From contig NZ_CP090960.1 in NCBI RefSeq assembly GCF_021611515.1, positions 1,240,001 through 1,304,000 on the forward strand: 64,000 nt of DNA, given 5' to 3'. Numbering within the stretch: position 1 is the first letter of the stretch; each line of letters begins with the position of its first letter. The notes under the pieces were generated by a model. That model did not search any database, was not told the origin of the DNA, and saw only the letters and a program-made list of their open reading frames with translations. Both the position numbers and the translations under genes were made by a program. Source of the stretch: Mariluticola halotolerans (lineage in GTDB: Bacteria; Pseudomonadota; Alphaproteobacteria; Rhizobiales; Devosiaceae). Shown one piece after another: positions 24,017-33,596 of this stretch.

Positions 24017-25984
24017 ATGACCCATGACGGATTCTTGGCGGCGACAAAGCCGATAGATCATGACAAATCTGTCGATGACGGCATCCGCAGTTGCCTACAA
24101 TTGGCTTCGGGTAAGAGCTTTATTACGTTTGCTGGTGCCGGTTCCGGGAAGACCTACTCGCTCGAGAAGGCTCTGGATTATCTAAAGGGGCAATACGCAG
24201 CAGATTTTTCAAAACTCGGAAAACAGGTTGCCGTCGTCACATTCACCAATAATGCGGCCAATGAGATCATAGATCGCGTTGCGCGAGACCCAATTTTTGC
24301 AATCTCCACCATACACAGCTTTTGTTGGCTCTCCATCGCTGGCTTCAACGAAGATATTCGGAAATGGTACTTGGCGACAATACCGGATGAAATTAGCGAC
24401 TTGGAAGGTAAAGAACATCGTGGGCGCGCAGGTGCGGCATCGGAAGCAAGGAAACGAAATATTGCCCGGCTTACCGACAAGATGGAATGGTTAGTGCAGC
24501 CACGCAGTTTCATTTATGATCCCAATGGGGTCAACTCAGCGCAAAATGCGCTCTCGCACTCAGATGTGCTGAAGATTTTCGCGCATTTTCTGACTACTAA
24601 ACCGATGATGGGTGAAATTCTTGCCAACAAGTATCCGTTTATCTTTGTTGATGAAAGCCAAGACACCGACAGATCCGTTATCAATTCACTGTTTGATCTG
24701 CAAAAAAAGCAAGCCAACACGACAGTAATTGGCTTGTTCGGCGACACGATGCAGCGCATTTTCTTTGGTGGTGAGCCACAACTTGGCATATCCCTGCCGG
24801 AAAACTGGACAGAGTTTGATAAACACCTGAACCATCGCTCCGGGCGCCGTATTGTTGGGTTGGGAAACACCATCCGCAATGACGACGACTGTAGAATTCA
24901 ATATGCCAAAGATGGCGCTGAGGACGGCTTAGTACGCTTTTTCCTAATTCCTCACGGAATCCAAAACAAGGATGAGATTGAGCAAAGCATTCGGGAAAAG
25001 ATGGCCGAATTGGACTGTGACCCCGCTTGGAATTCCCCCAGAACCGACGAGACGGCGGTTTTGCTACTTGAGCATAAAATGGCCAGTCGCCGCCTCGGCT
25101 TTGAACACCTCATTGAAGCGCTGTCCATATCAGTCCGAATCAAAGATCATATTTTTGATGGTGACAGTTCGGACCTGAACTACTTCTCGAATATCATCTT
25201 GCCCTTGGTGGAAGCTGGCGAAGCCAAAGATGAGTTCCAAGTGATGACCATCCTGCGGTCGAATAGTTCGCCACTATTGGAGGAATCCACATTCTCTGAG
25301 GGCGTAGGTGATCCTTTGCTCGCCGCGCGCACGGCGGAGCGAGCATTTCGATCTAAAATGCTGAAGAACAATGTTACGTTTCAGGAAGTGTTGGAGGTTA
25401 TCGCCGAACACAACCTTTTGCCCATACCAACCAAACTTAGATCATTCGTATCATCGCAAGAGGATGTTGACCCGGGAACTGGTCCCAAATTCGACTTTAG
25501 CGCTCTCGAAGCGGACACCACTATTTCCTCTGATGCGACGCAAAAGGATGATGAGATTGACGCATGGGCAGCGGCGCTTAAAACGCCTTTTCAACAAGTT
25601 AGGGGTTATCGGGACTACGTCAATGACAATTCGATTTACCGAACGCATCAAGGCGTTAAGGGGAACGAATTCGAGCGAGTTATGGTAATCATGGATGATG
25701 AGGAAGCTGGCGGCTTCTTGTTCTCTTACGAACAGTATTTCGGCGCAAAAGATCCGTCTCCAAGCACCATCGCGAAGATCAAAGCCGGTGAAGAAACGGG
25801 GTTGGATCGAACCAGACGGCTGTTCTATGTGACCTCTACACGAGCTAAAAGTAGTCTTGCTCATGTGATCTATTCAGCCGACGTGGATAAGGTGCGGCAG
25901 AACCTTCTAACGCGAAAGTTAGCAAAAAAAGAGGAGATTTTGGTTTTCCCTTTTGCCAAGATTAGCGACAAAGAACCAACGTGA
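24017..25984 (+). CDS. UvrD/Rep-like superfamily 1 helicase, GajB-like
   Basis: A 655-residue SF1A helicase. Motif I FAGAGSGKT is at 38-46, Ia AVVTFTNNAANEI at 72-84, II VDESQDT at 211-217, III GLFGDTMQRI at 239-248, V THQGVKGNEFERV at 543-555 and VI RLFYVTSTRAK at 601-611. All catalytic motifs are intact. It starts 10 bases after the nuclease stop, so the two are one operon. It is longer than the roughly 490-residue GajB originally described, as the nuclease also is. Probable role is to sense or process phage DNA ends with the nuclease. Confidence 0.88.
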   Translation: MTHDGFLAATKPIDHDKSVDDGIRSCLQLASGKSFITFAGAGSGKTYSLEKALDYLKGQYAADFSKLGKQVAVVTFTNNAANEIIDRVARDPIFAISTIHSFCWLSIAGFNEDIRKWYLATIPDEISDLEGKEHRGRAGAASEARKRNIARLTDKMEWLVQPRSFIYDPNGVNSAQNALSHSDVLKIFAHFLTTKPMMGEILANKYPFIFVDESQDTDRSVINSLFDLQKKQANTTVIGLFGDTMQRIFFGGEPQLGISLPENWTEFDKHLNHRSGRRIVGLGNTIRNDDDCRIQYAKDGAEDGLVRFFLIPHGIQNKDEIEQSIREKMAELDCDPAWNSPRTDETAVLLLEHKMASRRLGFEHLIEALSISVRIKDHIFDGDSSDLNYFSNIILPLVEAGEAKDEFQVMTILRSNSSPLLEESTFSEGVGDPLLAARTAERAFRSKMLKNNVTFQEVLEVIAEHNLLPIPTKLRSFVSSQEDVDPGTGPKFDFSALEADTTISSDATQKDDEIDAWAAALKTPFQQVRGYRDYVNDNSIYRTHQGVKGNEFERVMVIMDDEEAGGFLFSYEQYFGAKDPSPSTIAKIKAGEETGLDRTRRLFYVTSTRAKSSLAHVIYSADVDKVRQNLLTRKLAKKEEILVFPFAKISDKEPT

Positions 25985-26067
25985 ACCATCATTGTTTTTT
26001 CTGGATTAGAACGTCCTAGTCCCGTGCCGTACATTCGAGCAACTTGCCCCGCTTTTAGTACAACCCC

Positions 26068-27069
26068 TCACACATACCCACCCATCAACCGCTCCACCTC
26101 TTCAGCTGACCCCAGTGCAAGGGGGACGCGTTGGTGGAGGGATTTGGGGGTGATGGTGTTGAGGGGGGCTTTGCCGGCTATGGCTTTGCCGCCCGCGGCT
26201 TCCACCAGCATGGCCATGGGGATGGCCTCGTAGAGGAGGCGGAGTTTGCCGTTGGCGCCGCCGGGGGTTTGGAGGGCGGGGTAGATGAAGATGCCGCCGC
26301 GTACGAACAGGCGGTGCACATCGGCGACCATGGAGCCGGCCCAGCGCATGTTGAAGGGTTTACCGCGCGGGCCGGTTTCGCCTGCGACCAGCGCATCAAT
26401 ATATGCTGTGACGGCCGGTTCCCAATGGCGGCGGTGGGCCATGTTGATGGCGAATTCGGAAGCCTTGCGGGCAATGGTGATATTGTCGCGCACCAGCACG
26501 AACTCGCCGTTTGCCGCATCTTCAGCAAACATGGCGACGGTTTTGCCGAGGGTGAGGACCAGCAAGGTGGCCGGGCCATAGAGCACGTAGCCGGCAGCGC
26601 GCTGGGCGTTTGTGGCGGCGAGCACGGCGGCCTCTGTGACCGGGCGGGCGGCAGAACTGGTGGCCAGAACCGAGAAGATGGTGCCGATGGCGCTGTTTGT
26701 TTCGATGTTTGAGGACCCATCGAGCGGATCGAGGCAGACGACCAGCCCTGCCCCGGCACCGGCATTGGGGTTCTGGATGACGTCTTCAATCTCTTCGGAG
26801 ACGATGGCGGCGACATGGGGTGATGCGCTTAGAGCCGCGACGCTGATATCGTTGGAAATGACATCGAGCAATTTCTGGTCTTCGCCCTGCACATTGACGG
26901 CATTGGCGGCACCTGTCTGGCCCAGAAGCGGGGCGGTGCGGATGGTTTTGGCGATTTTGAAGGCGGCATCGGCCAGCGCCTCAAGCGCGGAGACCAGGGC
27001 CGGATCAGTTTTTGCCTGATCCAGCCAATTGCCAAGCGTTATGCCGTTTTTATCCGCCTGCACACTCAT
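26068..27069 (-). CDS. fbp: Fructose-1,6-bisphosphatase class I
   Basis: About 333 residues. Metal and substrate motifs are present: VSEEIEDV, CLDPLDGSSNIE, NMRWAGSMVADVHRL and GKLRLLYEAIPMAMLVE. It removes the C1 phosphate in gluconeogenesis. The frame is open upstream to 27222, but the start MSVQADKNGITL at 27067-27069 fits the family; the extra residues overlap the aldolase gene. It is the last gene of the pckA-fba-fbp series. Confidence 0.92.
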   Translation of the reverse strand: MSVQADKNGITLGNWLDQAKTDPALVSALEALADAAFKIAKTIRTAPLLGQTGAANAVNVQGEDQKLLDVISNDISVAALSASPHVAAIVSEEIEDVIQNPNAGAGAGLVVCLDPLDGSSNIETNSAIGTIFSVLATSSAARPVTEAAVLAATNAQRAAGYVLYGPATLLVLTLGKTVAMFAEDAANGEFVLVRDNITIARKASEFAINMAHRRHWEPAVTAYIDALVAGETGPRGKPFNMRWAGSMVADVHRLFVRGGIFIYPALQTPGGANGKLRLLYEAIPMAMLVEAAGGKAIAGKAPLNTITPKSLHQRVPLALGSAEEVERLMGGYV

Positions 27070-27094
27070 CCCCTGTTCCTGGTTTGCGCCGTTG

Positions 27095-28159
27095 TCAGGC
27101 GACTTTAGTGTTGAACAGGCCGGCGGCATAGCGATCTGCCATGGCGTGCAGCGTGGAGGGGCGGATGCGGCTGGCCATGCCGGCGGCACCGAAACGCTCG
27201 AAGCGCTCAAGGCAGAGGGCAATGGTGCGCTCGCGGCCCGGCTTGAGAATGGCGCGCAGATCGAAGGAGGAGCGGTTCTCGTCGAGGAATTTGCGGATGG
27301 AACCTGTCATCGCCATGCGGATATCGGTGTCGATATTGACCTTGCGGACGCCGTGGCGGATGCCGCGCTCCACCTCTTCCAGCGGGACGCCGAATGTGCC
27401 GGGGATCTCGCCGCCATGGGCATTGATGAGATCCTGCAAATCCTGGGGCACGGTGGAGGCCCCGTGCATGACCAGATGGGTGGCGGGCAGACGGGCGTGG
27501 ATGGCCTCGATCACTTCCATGGCGAGAATATCGCCATCTGGGCGGCGCGAGAACTTGTAGGCACCATGCGAAGTGCCGACAGCGACGGCGAGCGCGTCCA
27601 CACCGGTGGCACGGACGAATGCTTCGGCTTCGGCAGGATCGGTGAGCAATTGCTTCTTCTCGAGCTTGCCTTCAAAGCCGTGCCCGTCTTCTTTTTCGCC
27701 CTCGCCTGTTTCCAGAGAACCCAGCACGCCGATTTCGCCTTCTACGGAGACACCGCGCGCATGGGCCTGTTCAACAACAGAGGCCGTTACTTCGACATTG
27801 TAATCGAAATCGGACGGCGTTTTTGCGTCGGCCATCAGCGAGCCATCCATCATCACCGAGGAAAAGCCGTTTTCCATGGCGGAGAGACAGGTGCTCAACT
27901 CATTGCCGTGATCAAGATGCACACAGACCGGAATATGCGGGTAACGCTCAATAGCGGCCTGGAACATGTGTTTGAGAAAGACATCATCAACATAGGAACG
28001 GGCACTGCGGCTGGCCTGCACCAGAACCGGGCTGCCGGTTCTGTCAGCTGCAATCATCACGGCCTGAAGGGTTTCCAGATTGGTGATGTTGAAAGCGGGC
28101 ATGCCGTAACCGTGTTCAGCAGCGTGATCGAGAAGCTGGCGCAGGGTGATCAAAGCCAT
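27095..28159 (-). CDS. fba: Class II fructose-bisphosphate aldolase (Calvin-cycle type subfamily)
   Basis: A 354-residue zinc aldolase: CVHLDHGN, MMDGS, EGEIGVLGS, VAVGTSHGAYK and VMHGAST supply the zinc ligands and base, and KVNIDTDIRMA the phosphate site. It joins DHAP and G3P in gluconeogenesis. It follows pckA by about 96 bases with a strong hairpin between, and precedes fbp by 25 bases. The length and GFSSVMMDGSLM region place it with the CbbA-like group; no RuBisCO is in the window. Confidence 0.92.
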   Translation of the reverse strand: MALITLRQLLDHAAEHGYGMPAFNITNLETLQAVMIAADRTGSPVLVQASRSARSYVDDVFLKHMFQAAIERYPHIPVCVHLDHGNELSTCLSAMENGFSSVMMDGSLMADAKTPSDFDYNVEVTASVVEQAHARGVSVEGEIGVLGSLETGEGEKEDGHGFEGKLEKKQLLTDPAEAEAFVRATGVDALAVAVGTSHGAYKFSRRPDGDILAMEVIEAIHARLPATHLVMHGASTVPQDLQDLINAHGGEIPGTFGVPLEEVERGIRHGVRKVNIDTDIRMAMTGSIRKFLDENRSSFDLRAILKPGRERTIALCLERFERFGAAGMASRIRPSTLHAMADRYAAGLFNTKVA

Positions 28160-28221
28160 GGTGCGTCCTTTACAATGAAATCAGCGGGCAGCGGCGCAAA
28201 CGCGCCGCGGGCATAACGATT

Positions 28222-28246
28222 GGCGGGCGCTTTGGTTGCGCCCGCC
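28222..28246. terminator. Strong hairpin downstream of pckA
   Basis: GGCGGGCGC and GCGCCCGCC pair over 9 bp around a 7-base loop, 9 bases past the pckA stop. There is no U-run on the pckA strand, so it is probably an mRNA 3'-end stabiliser or partial terminator before fba. Confidence 0.5.
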
Positions 28247-28255
28247 TTTATGGGA

Positions 28256-29854
28256 TCAGGCCGCTTTTGTGCGGGTGGCGCGGACCGAGGTGAGCGCACC
28301 GGCAGCGGGGCCGAGCTTTTGGAAATTATCCTCGAACAGCTGCAGCAAACGGTCTGCCTGGGCATCATAGGCCCCGGCATCGCTCCAGGTTTCGACGGGG
28401 TTGAGGATCTTGTCTTCAACGCCTTCGACATGGAGGGGCACTTCGAAATCGAAATGCGGATCGCGCCGGAATTCGCCCTCGTTCAACTCACCGGCCAAAG
28501 CTGAATCGAGCAGGCGGCGGGTGGTGGACAGGGGCATGCGGTGGCCGGTGCCGTAGGCGCCGCCGGTCCAGCCGGTGTTCAACAGCCAGCAATTGGTGTC
28601 GCCCTCGGACAGGCGCTTGGCCAGCAGCTTGCCATATTCAGCCGGATGACGGGCCATGAAGGGCGCGCCGAAACAGGCGGAGAATGTGGCCTGCGGCTCG
28701 GTGACGCCGCGCTCGGTGCCGGCAACTTTTGCGGTGTAGCCGGACAGGAAGTAGTAAATCACCTGCTCGACATTGAGCCGGGCGATGGGCGGGAGGACGC
28801 CAAAGGCATCGGCAGTGAGCAGGACGACATTGCGCGGCGCGGGGGCAACCCCCTCCTCCACCCGGTTGGGGATGGCGGTTAGCGGGTAGGCAATGCGCGT
28901 GTTCTCGGTGGCCGAGAGATCGGCATAATCGGGCTCGCCGGTTTTCGGATCGAGCACGACATTTTCGAGCACTGAGCCGAACTGACGGGCAGCCTCGAAA
29001 ATCTCGGGCTCGCCCTTTTCGGTGAGATTGGCGGCCTTGGCATAGCACCCACCTTCCAGATTGAAGACGCCGGTGGGGCTCCAGCCATGTTCGTCATCGC
29101 CGACAAGGGCGCGGCCCGGTTCGGTGGACAGGGTGGTTTTGCCGGTGCCCGAGAGGCCGAAGAACAGCGTTGTGTCGCCATTGGCGGCGAGATTGGCCGA
29201 GCAATGCATAGGCAGGATATCAGCGTCCGGCGCATGGTAGTTGAACAGCGAGAAGACCGATTTCTTCATCTCGCCGGCATAGGCCGTGCCGCAGATCAGG
29301 ATGATGTTGCGGGTCAGATCGAGCGCGATGCAGGTGGTGGTTTTGGTGCCGTGACGGGCCGGATCGGCCTCGAAATTGGGCATGTGCACCATGGTGACAT
29401 TGGCCTCAAAGCCCTTGAGGTCAGCTTCTGCGGGGCGAATGAGAAGGTTGCGGATGAACAGCGCGTGCCAGGCGTTTTCGGTGAAAACATCGACACTGTA
29501 GCGCACGGCCGGATCTGCCCCGGCAAACAGCTGCTGCTGGAAGATCGACTTGCCGGCAGCATAATCGAGCATATCGGCAAGGAGGAGGTCGAACTTGGCG
29601 CTGTCCATCCTGTTGGTGTTGTCCCACCAGACCGTATCCTGCGTCGTCTGGTCTTCGACAATGTATTTGTCGCTGGGTGACCGGCCGGTGAACTTGCCGG
29701 TATTGGCGACAATGGCGTTTTGCGGGGTGGTTTTGATGGCGGCATCGCGCATCGCATGGGTCACCAATGGGCGGGTGACCTCGTTGAGGCGGAGCGTTTT
29801 TGCATTGGTGGTGACAGCGATGGCGACATCGCGGTTAAGCAACTGAGCAGTCAT
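28256..29854 (-). CDS. pckA: Phosphoenolpyruvate carboxykinase (ATP)
   Basis: A 532-residue cytoplasmic enzyme that makes PEP from oxaloacetate. P-loop GLSGTGKTTLS, LVGDDEHGWSP, CGTAYAGEMKKSVFSL and MHCSANL are diagnostic. The start MTAQLLNRDVAIAV is supported by family length. Upstream lie a small frame, a hairpin and two palindromic operators, and then a LacI-type gene comparable to pckR of Sinorhizobium, so control by that regulator is likely. Confidence 0.95.
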   Translation of the reverse strand: MTAQLLNRDVAIAVTTNAKTLRLNEVTRPLVTHAMRDAAIKTTPQNAIVANTGKFTGRSPSDKYIVEDQTTQDTVWWDNTNRMDSAKFDLLLADMLDYAAGKSIFQQQLFAGADPAVRYSVDVFTENAWHALFIRNLLIRPAEADLKGFEANVTMVHMPNFEADPARHGTKTTTCIALDLTRNIILICGTAYAGEMKKSVFSLFNYHAPDADILPMHCSANLAANGDTTLFFGLSGTGKTTLSTEPGRALVGDDEHGWSPTGVFNLEGGCYAKAANLTEKGEPEIFEAARQFGSVLENVVLDPKTGEPDYADLSATENTRIAYPLTAIPNRVEEGVAPAPRNVVLLTADAFGVLPPIARLNVEQVIYYFLSGYTAKVAGTERGVTEPQATFSACFGAPFMARHPAEYGKLLAKRLSEGDTNCWLLNTGWTGGAYGTGHRMPLSTTRRLLDSALAGELNEGEFRRDPHFDFEVPLHVEGVEDKILNPVETWSDAGAYDAQADRLLQLFEDNFQKLGPAAGALTSVRATRTKAA

Positions 29855-29910
29855 AAGAATTTACCTGAATTGGATGAGTAACAGACGCTGGCGCGCCGGG
29901 AGAAAAACGG

Positions 29911-30009
29911 TTAGCGCCAGGAAGACGCGCGACAGGCGCGCACATCCGACGCGGTGATATATGAATACCAAAGCCCAGCACCAAAAAGCGGCGTGTTGTG
30001 CTTGTTCAT
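29911..30009 (-). CDS. Small ORF in the pckA leader (32 residues)
   Basis: Runs from an ATG with a strong aggggac ribosome site five bases upstream (MNKHNTPLFGAGLWY...) to TAA, ending CRASSWR. Its last codons form one arm of a hairpin with sequence just downstream (TGGCGC/GCGCCA, 29891-29918 region), 56 bases before the pckA start. The arrangement resembles a leader peptide for translational or attenuation control. I do not recognise the peptide; it could also be a conserved small protein. Confidence 0.4.
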   Translation of the reverse strand: MNKHNTPLFGAGLWYSYITASDVRACRASSWR

Positions 30010-30055
30010 AATCGTCCCCTTTTTCTGCGCATCCAAAAACGGCTTACGCTTCTCC

Positions 30056-30083
30056 GGTTCCCTGCACCTCGGCCAAGGGAACC
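30056..30083 (-). other. Leader hairpin upstream of the small ORF
   Basis: GGTTCCCT and AGGGAACC form a perfect 8-bp stem around a 12-base loop between the operators and the small frame. It would be in the 5' leader if transcription starts near the operators, and may shield or stabilise the mRNA. Confidence 0.5.
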
Positions 30084-30124
30084 TTGCATGCGCATGCATT
30101 AGACAGTTTTGCATACGCATGCAA
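30084..30124. promoter_or_regulatory. Two LacI-type palindromic operators upstream of pckA
   Basis: TGCATGCGCATGCA (30085-30098) is a perfect palindrome. TTGCATACGCATGCAA (30109-30124) matches its own complement at 7 of 8 positions per half. Both have the central CG typical of LacI/GalR operators and their centres are 25 bases apart. On the minus strand TTGCAT and TAATGC with a 17-base spacer overlap them, a possible promoter that the regulator would block. Presumed target of the adjacent LacI protein. Confidence 0.65.
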
Positions 30125-30133
30125 GAGCCGATT

Positions 30134-31195
30134 TTATTGTTGCCAGATTTTTTTGCCGTCAGCTTCAATGATGCCGGTGGATGGCAGGCGGGCGGAGCCG
30201 CGCACGATCAGCTGTCCCCGCACCTCACGGCGCTGGGCACGCCGCCCCGGTTCGGCAATCATGGTGTCGACGATTTTGATCGCCTCTTCCACCAATGCGG
30301 CGGCGGGCTGGGAGAAAGTGGTCAGGTCATAACCGGAATGGGCAGCTTCGGGCACATCGTCGAAACCGACAATGGAGAGATCCTGGGGCACCCTGAGCTT
30401 GTATTCGCGCCGGGCGACATCGGACACGGCAAAAGCCATATAGTCTGAGGCGCAGAAAATGGCGTCGGGCGGGGTTGGCCCTTCCAAAAGCTTGCGGGCG
30501 GCGGCGGCGGCGCCCTCGAAGGTGTAATTGCCGAAAGCGACCTCAACCTCATGGCCACGGGCCTTGAGGTAATTGGTGAAGGCATCGCGCCGGGTGCGGC
30601 CGGTGCTGGAGGTTTCGGTGCCGCCGAGAAAAGCGAACTGCTTGTGGCCACCGGCCTCGAGAAAGGCGGCAACCATCTCCCCTGCCCGCTGGTTCTCGCC
30701 CCTGACGGTGGAAATGCCGGGGAGTTTTGATTCGCGGTTGATCTGGACGATGGGCACGCCCGCCTTCTGGCATTGCAGGGCCAGTTCCAGCGAAGCGGTG
30801 GTTGCTGTCATGACAAGGGCATCGACCTGATAGGACAGCACCCGCTCGAGCGCCGGATCGGCATCCTGATTGGGCGGCGTGGTGAAGAGGAGAATGTGGC
30901 GGCCCGTATCGCGCAAACGGTCGGAGAGTTCCTTGACGACCTGTGCATAAAACGGGTTTTCGAGATAGGAAATGGCCAGGGCGACAATGTTGGAGCGCCT
31001 TGTGGCCAGGGACCGGGCCATCAGATTCGGCTGATAGCCGAGGCTCTGGGCGGCGAGCAGGATTTTTTTACGGGTCGCTTCCGCAACACTGGCACCGGGC
31101 GTGAAGGCGCGGGATACAGCGGATTGCGACACACCAGCCAGTTTGGCTACATCGCTTTCGGTGGGCGCGCGGCGGGCGCTTTCCTTTTTAGTCAA
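30134..31195 (-). CDS. LacI-family transcriptional regulator, PckR-like
   Basis: A 353-residue regulator. The N-terminal HTH reads SDVAKLAGVSQSAVSRAFTP and the hinge helix NLMARSLATRRS. The remainder is a periplasmic-binding-protein-like effector domain (FCASDYMAFAVSD, SIVGFDD). The position upstream of pckA, fba and fbp matches the role known for PckR in Sinorhizobium meliloti, a LacI regulator of gluconeogenic and glycolytic genes. In this window it is on the same strand as pckA and its operators lie just after its stop. The identity is inferred from context. Confidence 0.8.
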   Translation of the reverse strand: MTKKESARRAPTESDVAKLAGVSQSAVSRAFTPGASVAEATRKKILLAAQSLGYQPNLMARSLATRRSNIVALAISYLENPFYAQVVKELSDRLRDTGRHILLFTTPPNQDADPALERVLSYQVDALVMTATTASLELALQCQKAGVPIVQINRESKLPGISTVRGENQRAGEMVAAFLEAGGHKQFAFLGGTETSSTGRTRRDAFTNYLKARGHEVEVAFGNYTFEGAAAAARKLLEGPTPPDAIFCASDYMAFAVSDVARREYKLRVPQDLSIVGFDDVPEAAHSGYDLTTFSQPAAALVEEAIKIVDTMIAEPGRRAQRREVRGQLIVRGSARLPSTGIIEADGKKIWQQ

Positions 31196-31350
31196 GGCGT
31201 CATCCAGATTAAGGGTGGTGGCGACATGTTAGCCGACATTTACATGCTGTGCATCCATGATGCACGGGGTTGGACAAATGATCCCCTGTTAGGGCATGCC
31301 TCAATACGCTTTGATGACCCCGATGCGCTTTTCGCACATCAAAACGCAAA

Positions 31351-31372
31351 GAGGCGGGGCTAACCCCGCCTC
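31351..31372 (-). terminator. Rho-independent terminator of acs
   Basis: GAGGCGGGG/CCCCGCCTC forms a perfect 9-bp stem with a 4-base loop, followed on the acs strand by TTTGCGTTTT. It lies 26 bases after the acs stop. Confidence 0.75.
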
Positions 31373-31397
31373 ATGCAACCGGATTTTTATATGTCGG

Positions 31398-33341
31398 CTA
31401 TTTGTTCTGGCGGTTCTCGACCAGATCGTCGACGACGCCGGGATCGGCCAGGGTCGAGGTGTCGCCCAGGGACCCATAATCGTTTTCAGCGATCTTTCTG
31501 AGAATGCGGCGCATGATCTTGCCGGACCGCGTTTTGGGCAGGCCGGGGGCAAACTGGATCAAATCGGGCGTGGCGATGGGACCGATTTCCTTGCGGACCC
31601 ATTGCACGAGCTCTTTTTTGAGATCATCGGTTACCGCTTCGCCCGCCATCAGGGTGATGTAGCAATAAATGCCCTGCCCCTTGATGTCGTGCGGATAGCC
31701 GACAACAGCGGCTTCGGACACTTTTGGATGCGCGACGAGCGCGCTTTCCACTTCGGCGGTGCCGAGGCGGTGGCCGGAGACATTGAGCACGTCATCGACG
31801 CGGCCCGTGATCCAGTAATAGCCATCCTTGTCGCGGCGACAGCCATCGCCGGAGAAGTAGTAGCCCTTGTACTGCTCGAAATAGGTGGAGACGAAGCGGT
31901 CATGATCGCCATAGACCGTGCGCATCTGACCCGGCCAGCTTTCCTTGATGGCGAGAACGCCTGATACCTCGGTATCGGTCAGTTCCTCGCCGGTATTGGG
32001 ATCGAGAATGACCGGCTGCACGCCAAAGAACGGCTTGGTTGCCGAACCGGGCTTTGTTGGTGTGGCGCCGGGGAACACGGAGATCATGCCCGCCCCTGTT
32101 TCGGTTTGCCACCAGGTATCGACAATGACACAGCGGCCACGGCCAACTTTTTCGTGATACCACATCCATGCTTGCGGGTTGATCGGTTCACCGACCGTGC
32201 CGAGGATTTTGAGCGAGGACAAATCCGCCTTTTCGACGAATTCATCGCCAGCGCCCATCAATGCGCGGATGGCGGTGGGGGCGGAATGGAAAATGTTGAT
32301 CTTGTGCTTGTCGACAACCTGCCAGAAGCGCGAGGCATCCGGATAGTTCGGCACGCCCTCGAACATGACCGTGGTCGCCCCATTGGCGAGCGGACCATAA
32401 ATGACATAGGAGTGACCGGTGACCCAGCCCACATCGGCGGTGCACCAGTAAATCTCGCCCTTGTTGTAGTCGAAATTCATCTCATGGGCGAGCGCGGCAT
32501 AAACCAGATAGCCACCCGTGGTGTGCAGCACACCCTTGGGGGTGCCGGTGGAGCCGGAGGTGTAAAGGATAAACAGCGGATCCTCGGCATTCATCGGCTC
32601 GGGATCGCAGAAGCTGTCGACACCATTGGCGGCTTCGTGCCACCAGACGTCGCGACTGCCCTTCATATCGATATCGGCACCGGTATTCTTGACCACCAGT
32701 ACCTTGGTGACGCCTGCCGCATCGGCCAGGGCGATATCGACATTTTTCTTCAAGGGGATGGTTTTGCCGCCGCGACGACCTTCATCGGCAGTGATGACGA
32801 GGGCAGAATCACAATCATTGATGCGGCCGGCCAGGGCGTCGGGCGAGAAACCGCCGAAAACGACGGAGTGCACAGCACCGATACGGGCACAGGCCAGCAT
32901 GGCATAGGCGGCTTCGGGAATCATTGGCAGGTAAATGGTAACCCGATCACCCTTTTTGACACCGAGACCCTTCAACACATTGGCGAAACGGCAGACCCGA
33001 TCAAACAATTGCTGATAGGTGATCTTGTCATCTGTACCCGGCTCGTCACCTTCCCAGATGATGGCGACATCATCGGCCCGCTCGGGCAAATGGCGGTCAA
33101 TGCAGTTGGCGGCGACATTAAGCGTGCCATCCTCAAACCATTTCACCGACACACCCGGGTAGGCAAAGGTGCTGTTTTTGACCTTGGTGAACGGTTTGAT
33201 CCAGTCGAGGCGCTTGGCCTGCTCGCTCCAGAACCCTTCCGGATCGTTGACAGAAGCGGCGTACATCTCTTCGTATTGTTGCGTCGTGACGTGGGTCCGC
33301 TCCAGAATATTCGCTGGCGGATTAAAGATTTTATCGTCCAT
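31398..33341 (-). CDS. acs: Acetyl-CoA synthetase
   Basis: A 647-residue AMP-forming ligase that activates acetate. Motifs are P-loop [24 protein letters not shown], the hinge and C-terminal [20 protein letters not shown], and the acetylatable lysine in [16 protein letters not shown]. Length is typical of Acs. Downstream of a 255-base gap from livF, with its own terminator. The position beside pckA and an ScfR-type regulator fits growth on acetate. Confidence 0.95.
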   Translation of the reverse strand: MDDKIFNPPANILERTHVTTQQYEEMYAASVNDPEGFWSEQAKRLDWIKPFTKVKNSTFAYPGVSVKWFEDGTLNVAANCIDRHLPERADDVAIIWEGDEPGTDDKITYQQLFDRVCRFANVLKGLGVKKGDRVTIYLPMIPEAAYAMLACARIGAVHSVVFGGFSPDALAGRINDCDSALVITADEGRRGGKTIPLKKNVDIALADAAGVTKVLVVKNTGADIDMKGSRDVWWHEAANGVDSFCDPEPMNAEDPLFILYTSGSTGTPKGVLHTTGGYLVYAALAHEMNFDYNKGEIYWCTADVGWVTGHSYVIYGPLANGATTVMFEGVPNYPDASRFWQVVDKHKINIFHSAPTAIRALMGAGDEFVEKADLSSLKILGTVGEPINPQAWMWYHEKVGRGRCVIVDTWWQTETGAGMISVFPGATPTKPGSATKPFFGVQPVILDPNTGEELTDTEVSGVLAIKESWPGQMRTVYGDHDRFVSTYFEQYKGYYFSGDGCRRDKDGYYWITGRVDDVLNVSGHRLGTAEVESALVAHPKVSEAAVVGYPHDIKGQGIYCYITLMAGEAVTDDLKKELVQWVRKEIGPIATPDLIQFAPGLPKTRSGKIMRRILRKIAENDYGSLGDTSTLADPGVVDDLVENRQNK

Positions 33342-33548
33342 GACGAGCCTCCCTCAGAAACTGTTTTGCTACATATAGGATATGCAACCGGACCATGTCA
33401 CGCTTTGAAACTGTCAAAACGCGACACAAACCAAGTCTTTGATTTTCTGCGCTTTATGCCCGTGCGCACCCCTGCTGGTGCCCGCGAAAGCGCCCGAAAG
33501 CCAACAGGACACGGGTGGACCGCGCCCCTTTTCCCATCATGATTTCAT

Positions 33549-33573
33549 CGCGCCCCGGCTGTGCCGGAGCGCG
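33549..33573 (-). terminator. Hairpin after livF, probable terminator
   Basis: Ten base pairs with a single mismatch around a TGT loop, 24 bases past the livF stop. No U-run follows, so function as a terminator is likely but not certain. The rest of the gap to acs (33342-33548) shows no gene. Confidence 0.5.
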
Positions 33574-33596
33574 ACAGGCGTGATGGCAGCGACCTG

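Noticed and set aside
27070-27222. Longer N terminus for the bisphosphatase.
   Set aside because: Extra residues overlap the end of the aldolase gene and do not fit FBPase; MSVQADKN start fits.
32106-33542. A 478-residue frame opposite acs.
   Set aside because: Antisense shadow of acetyl-CoA synthetase; no family motif.
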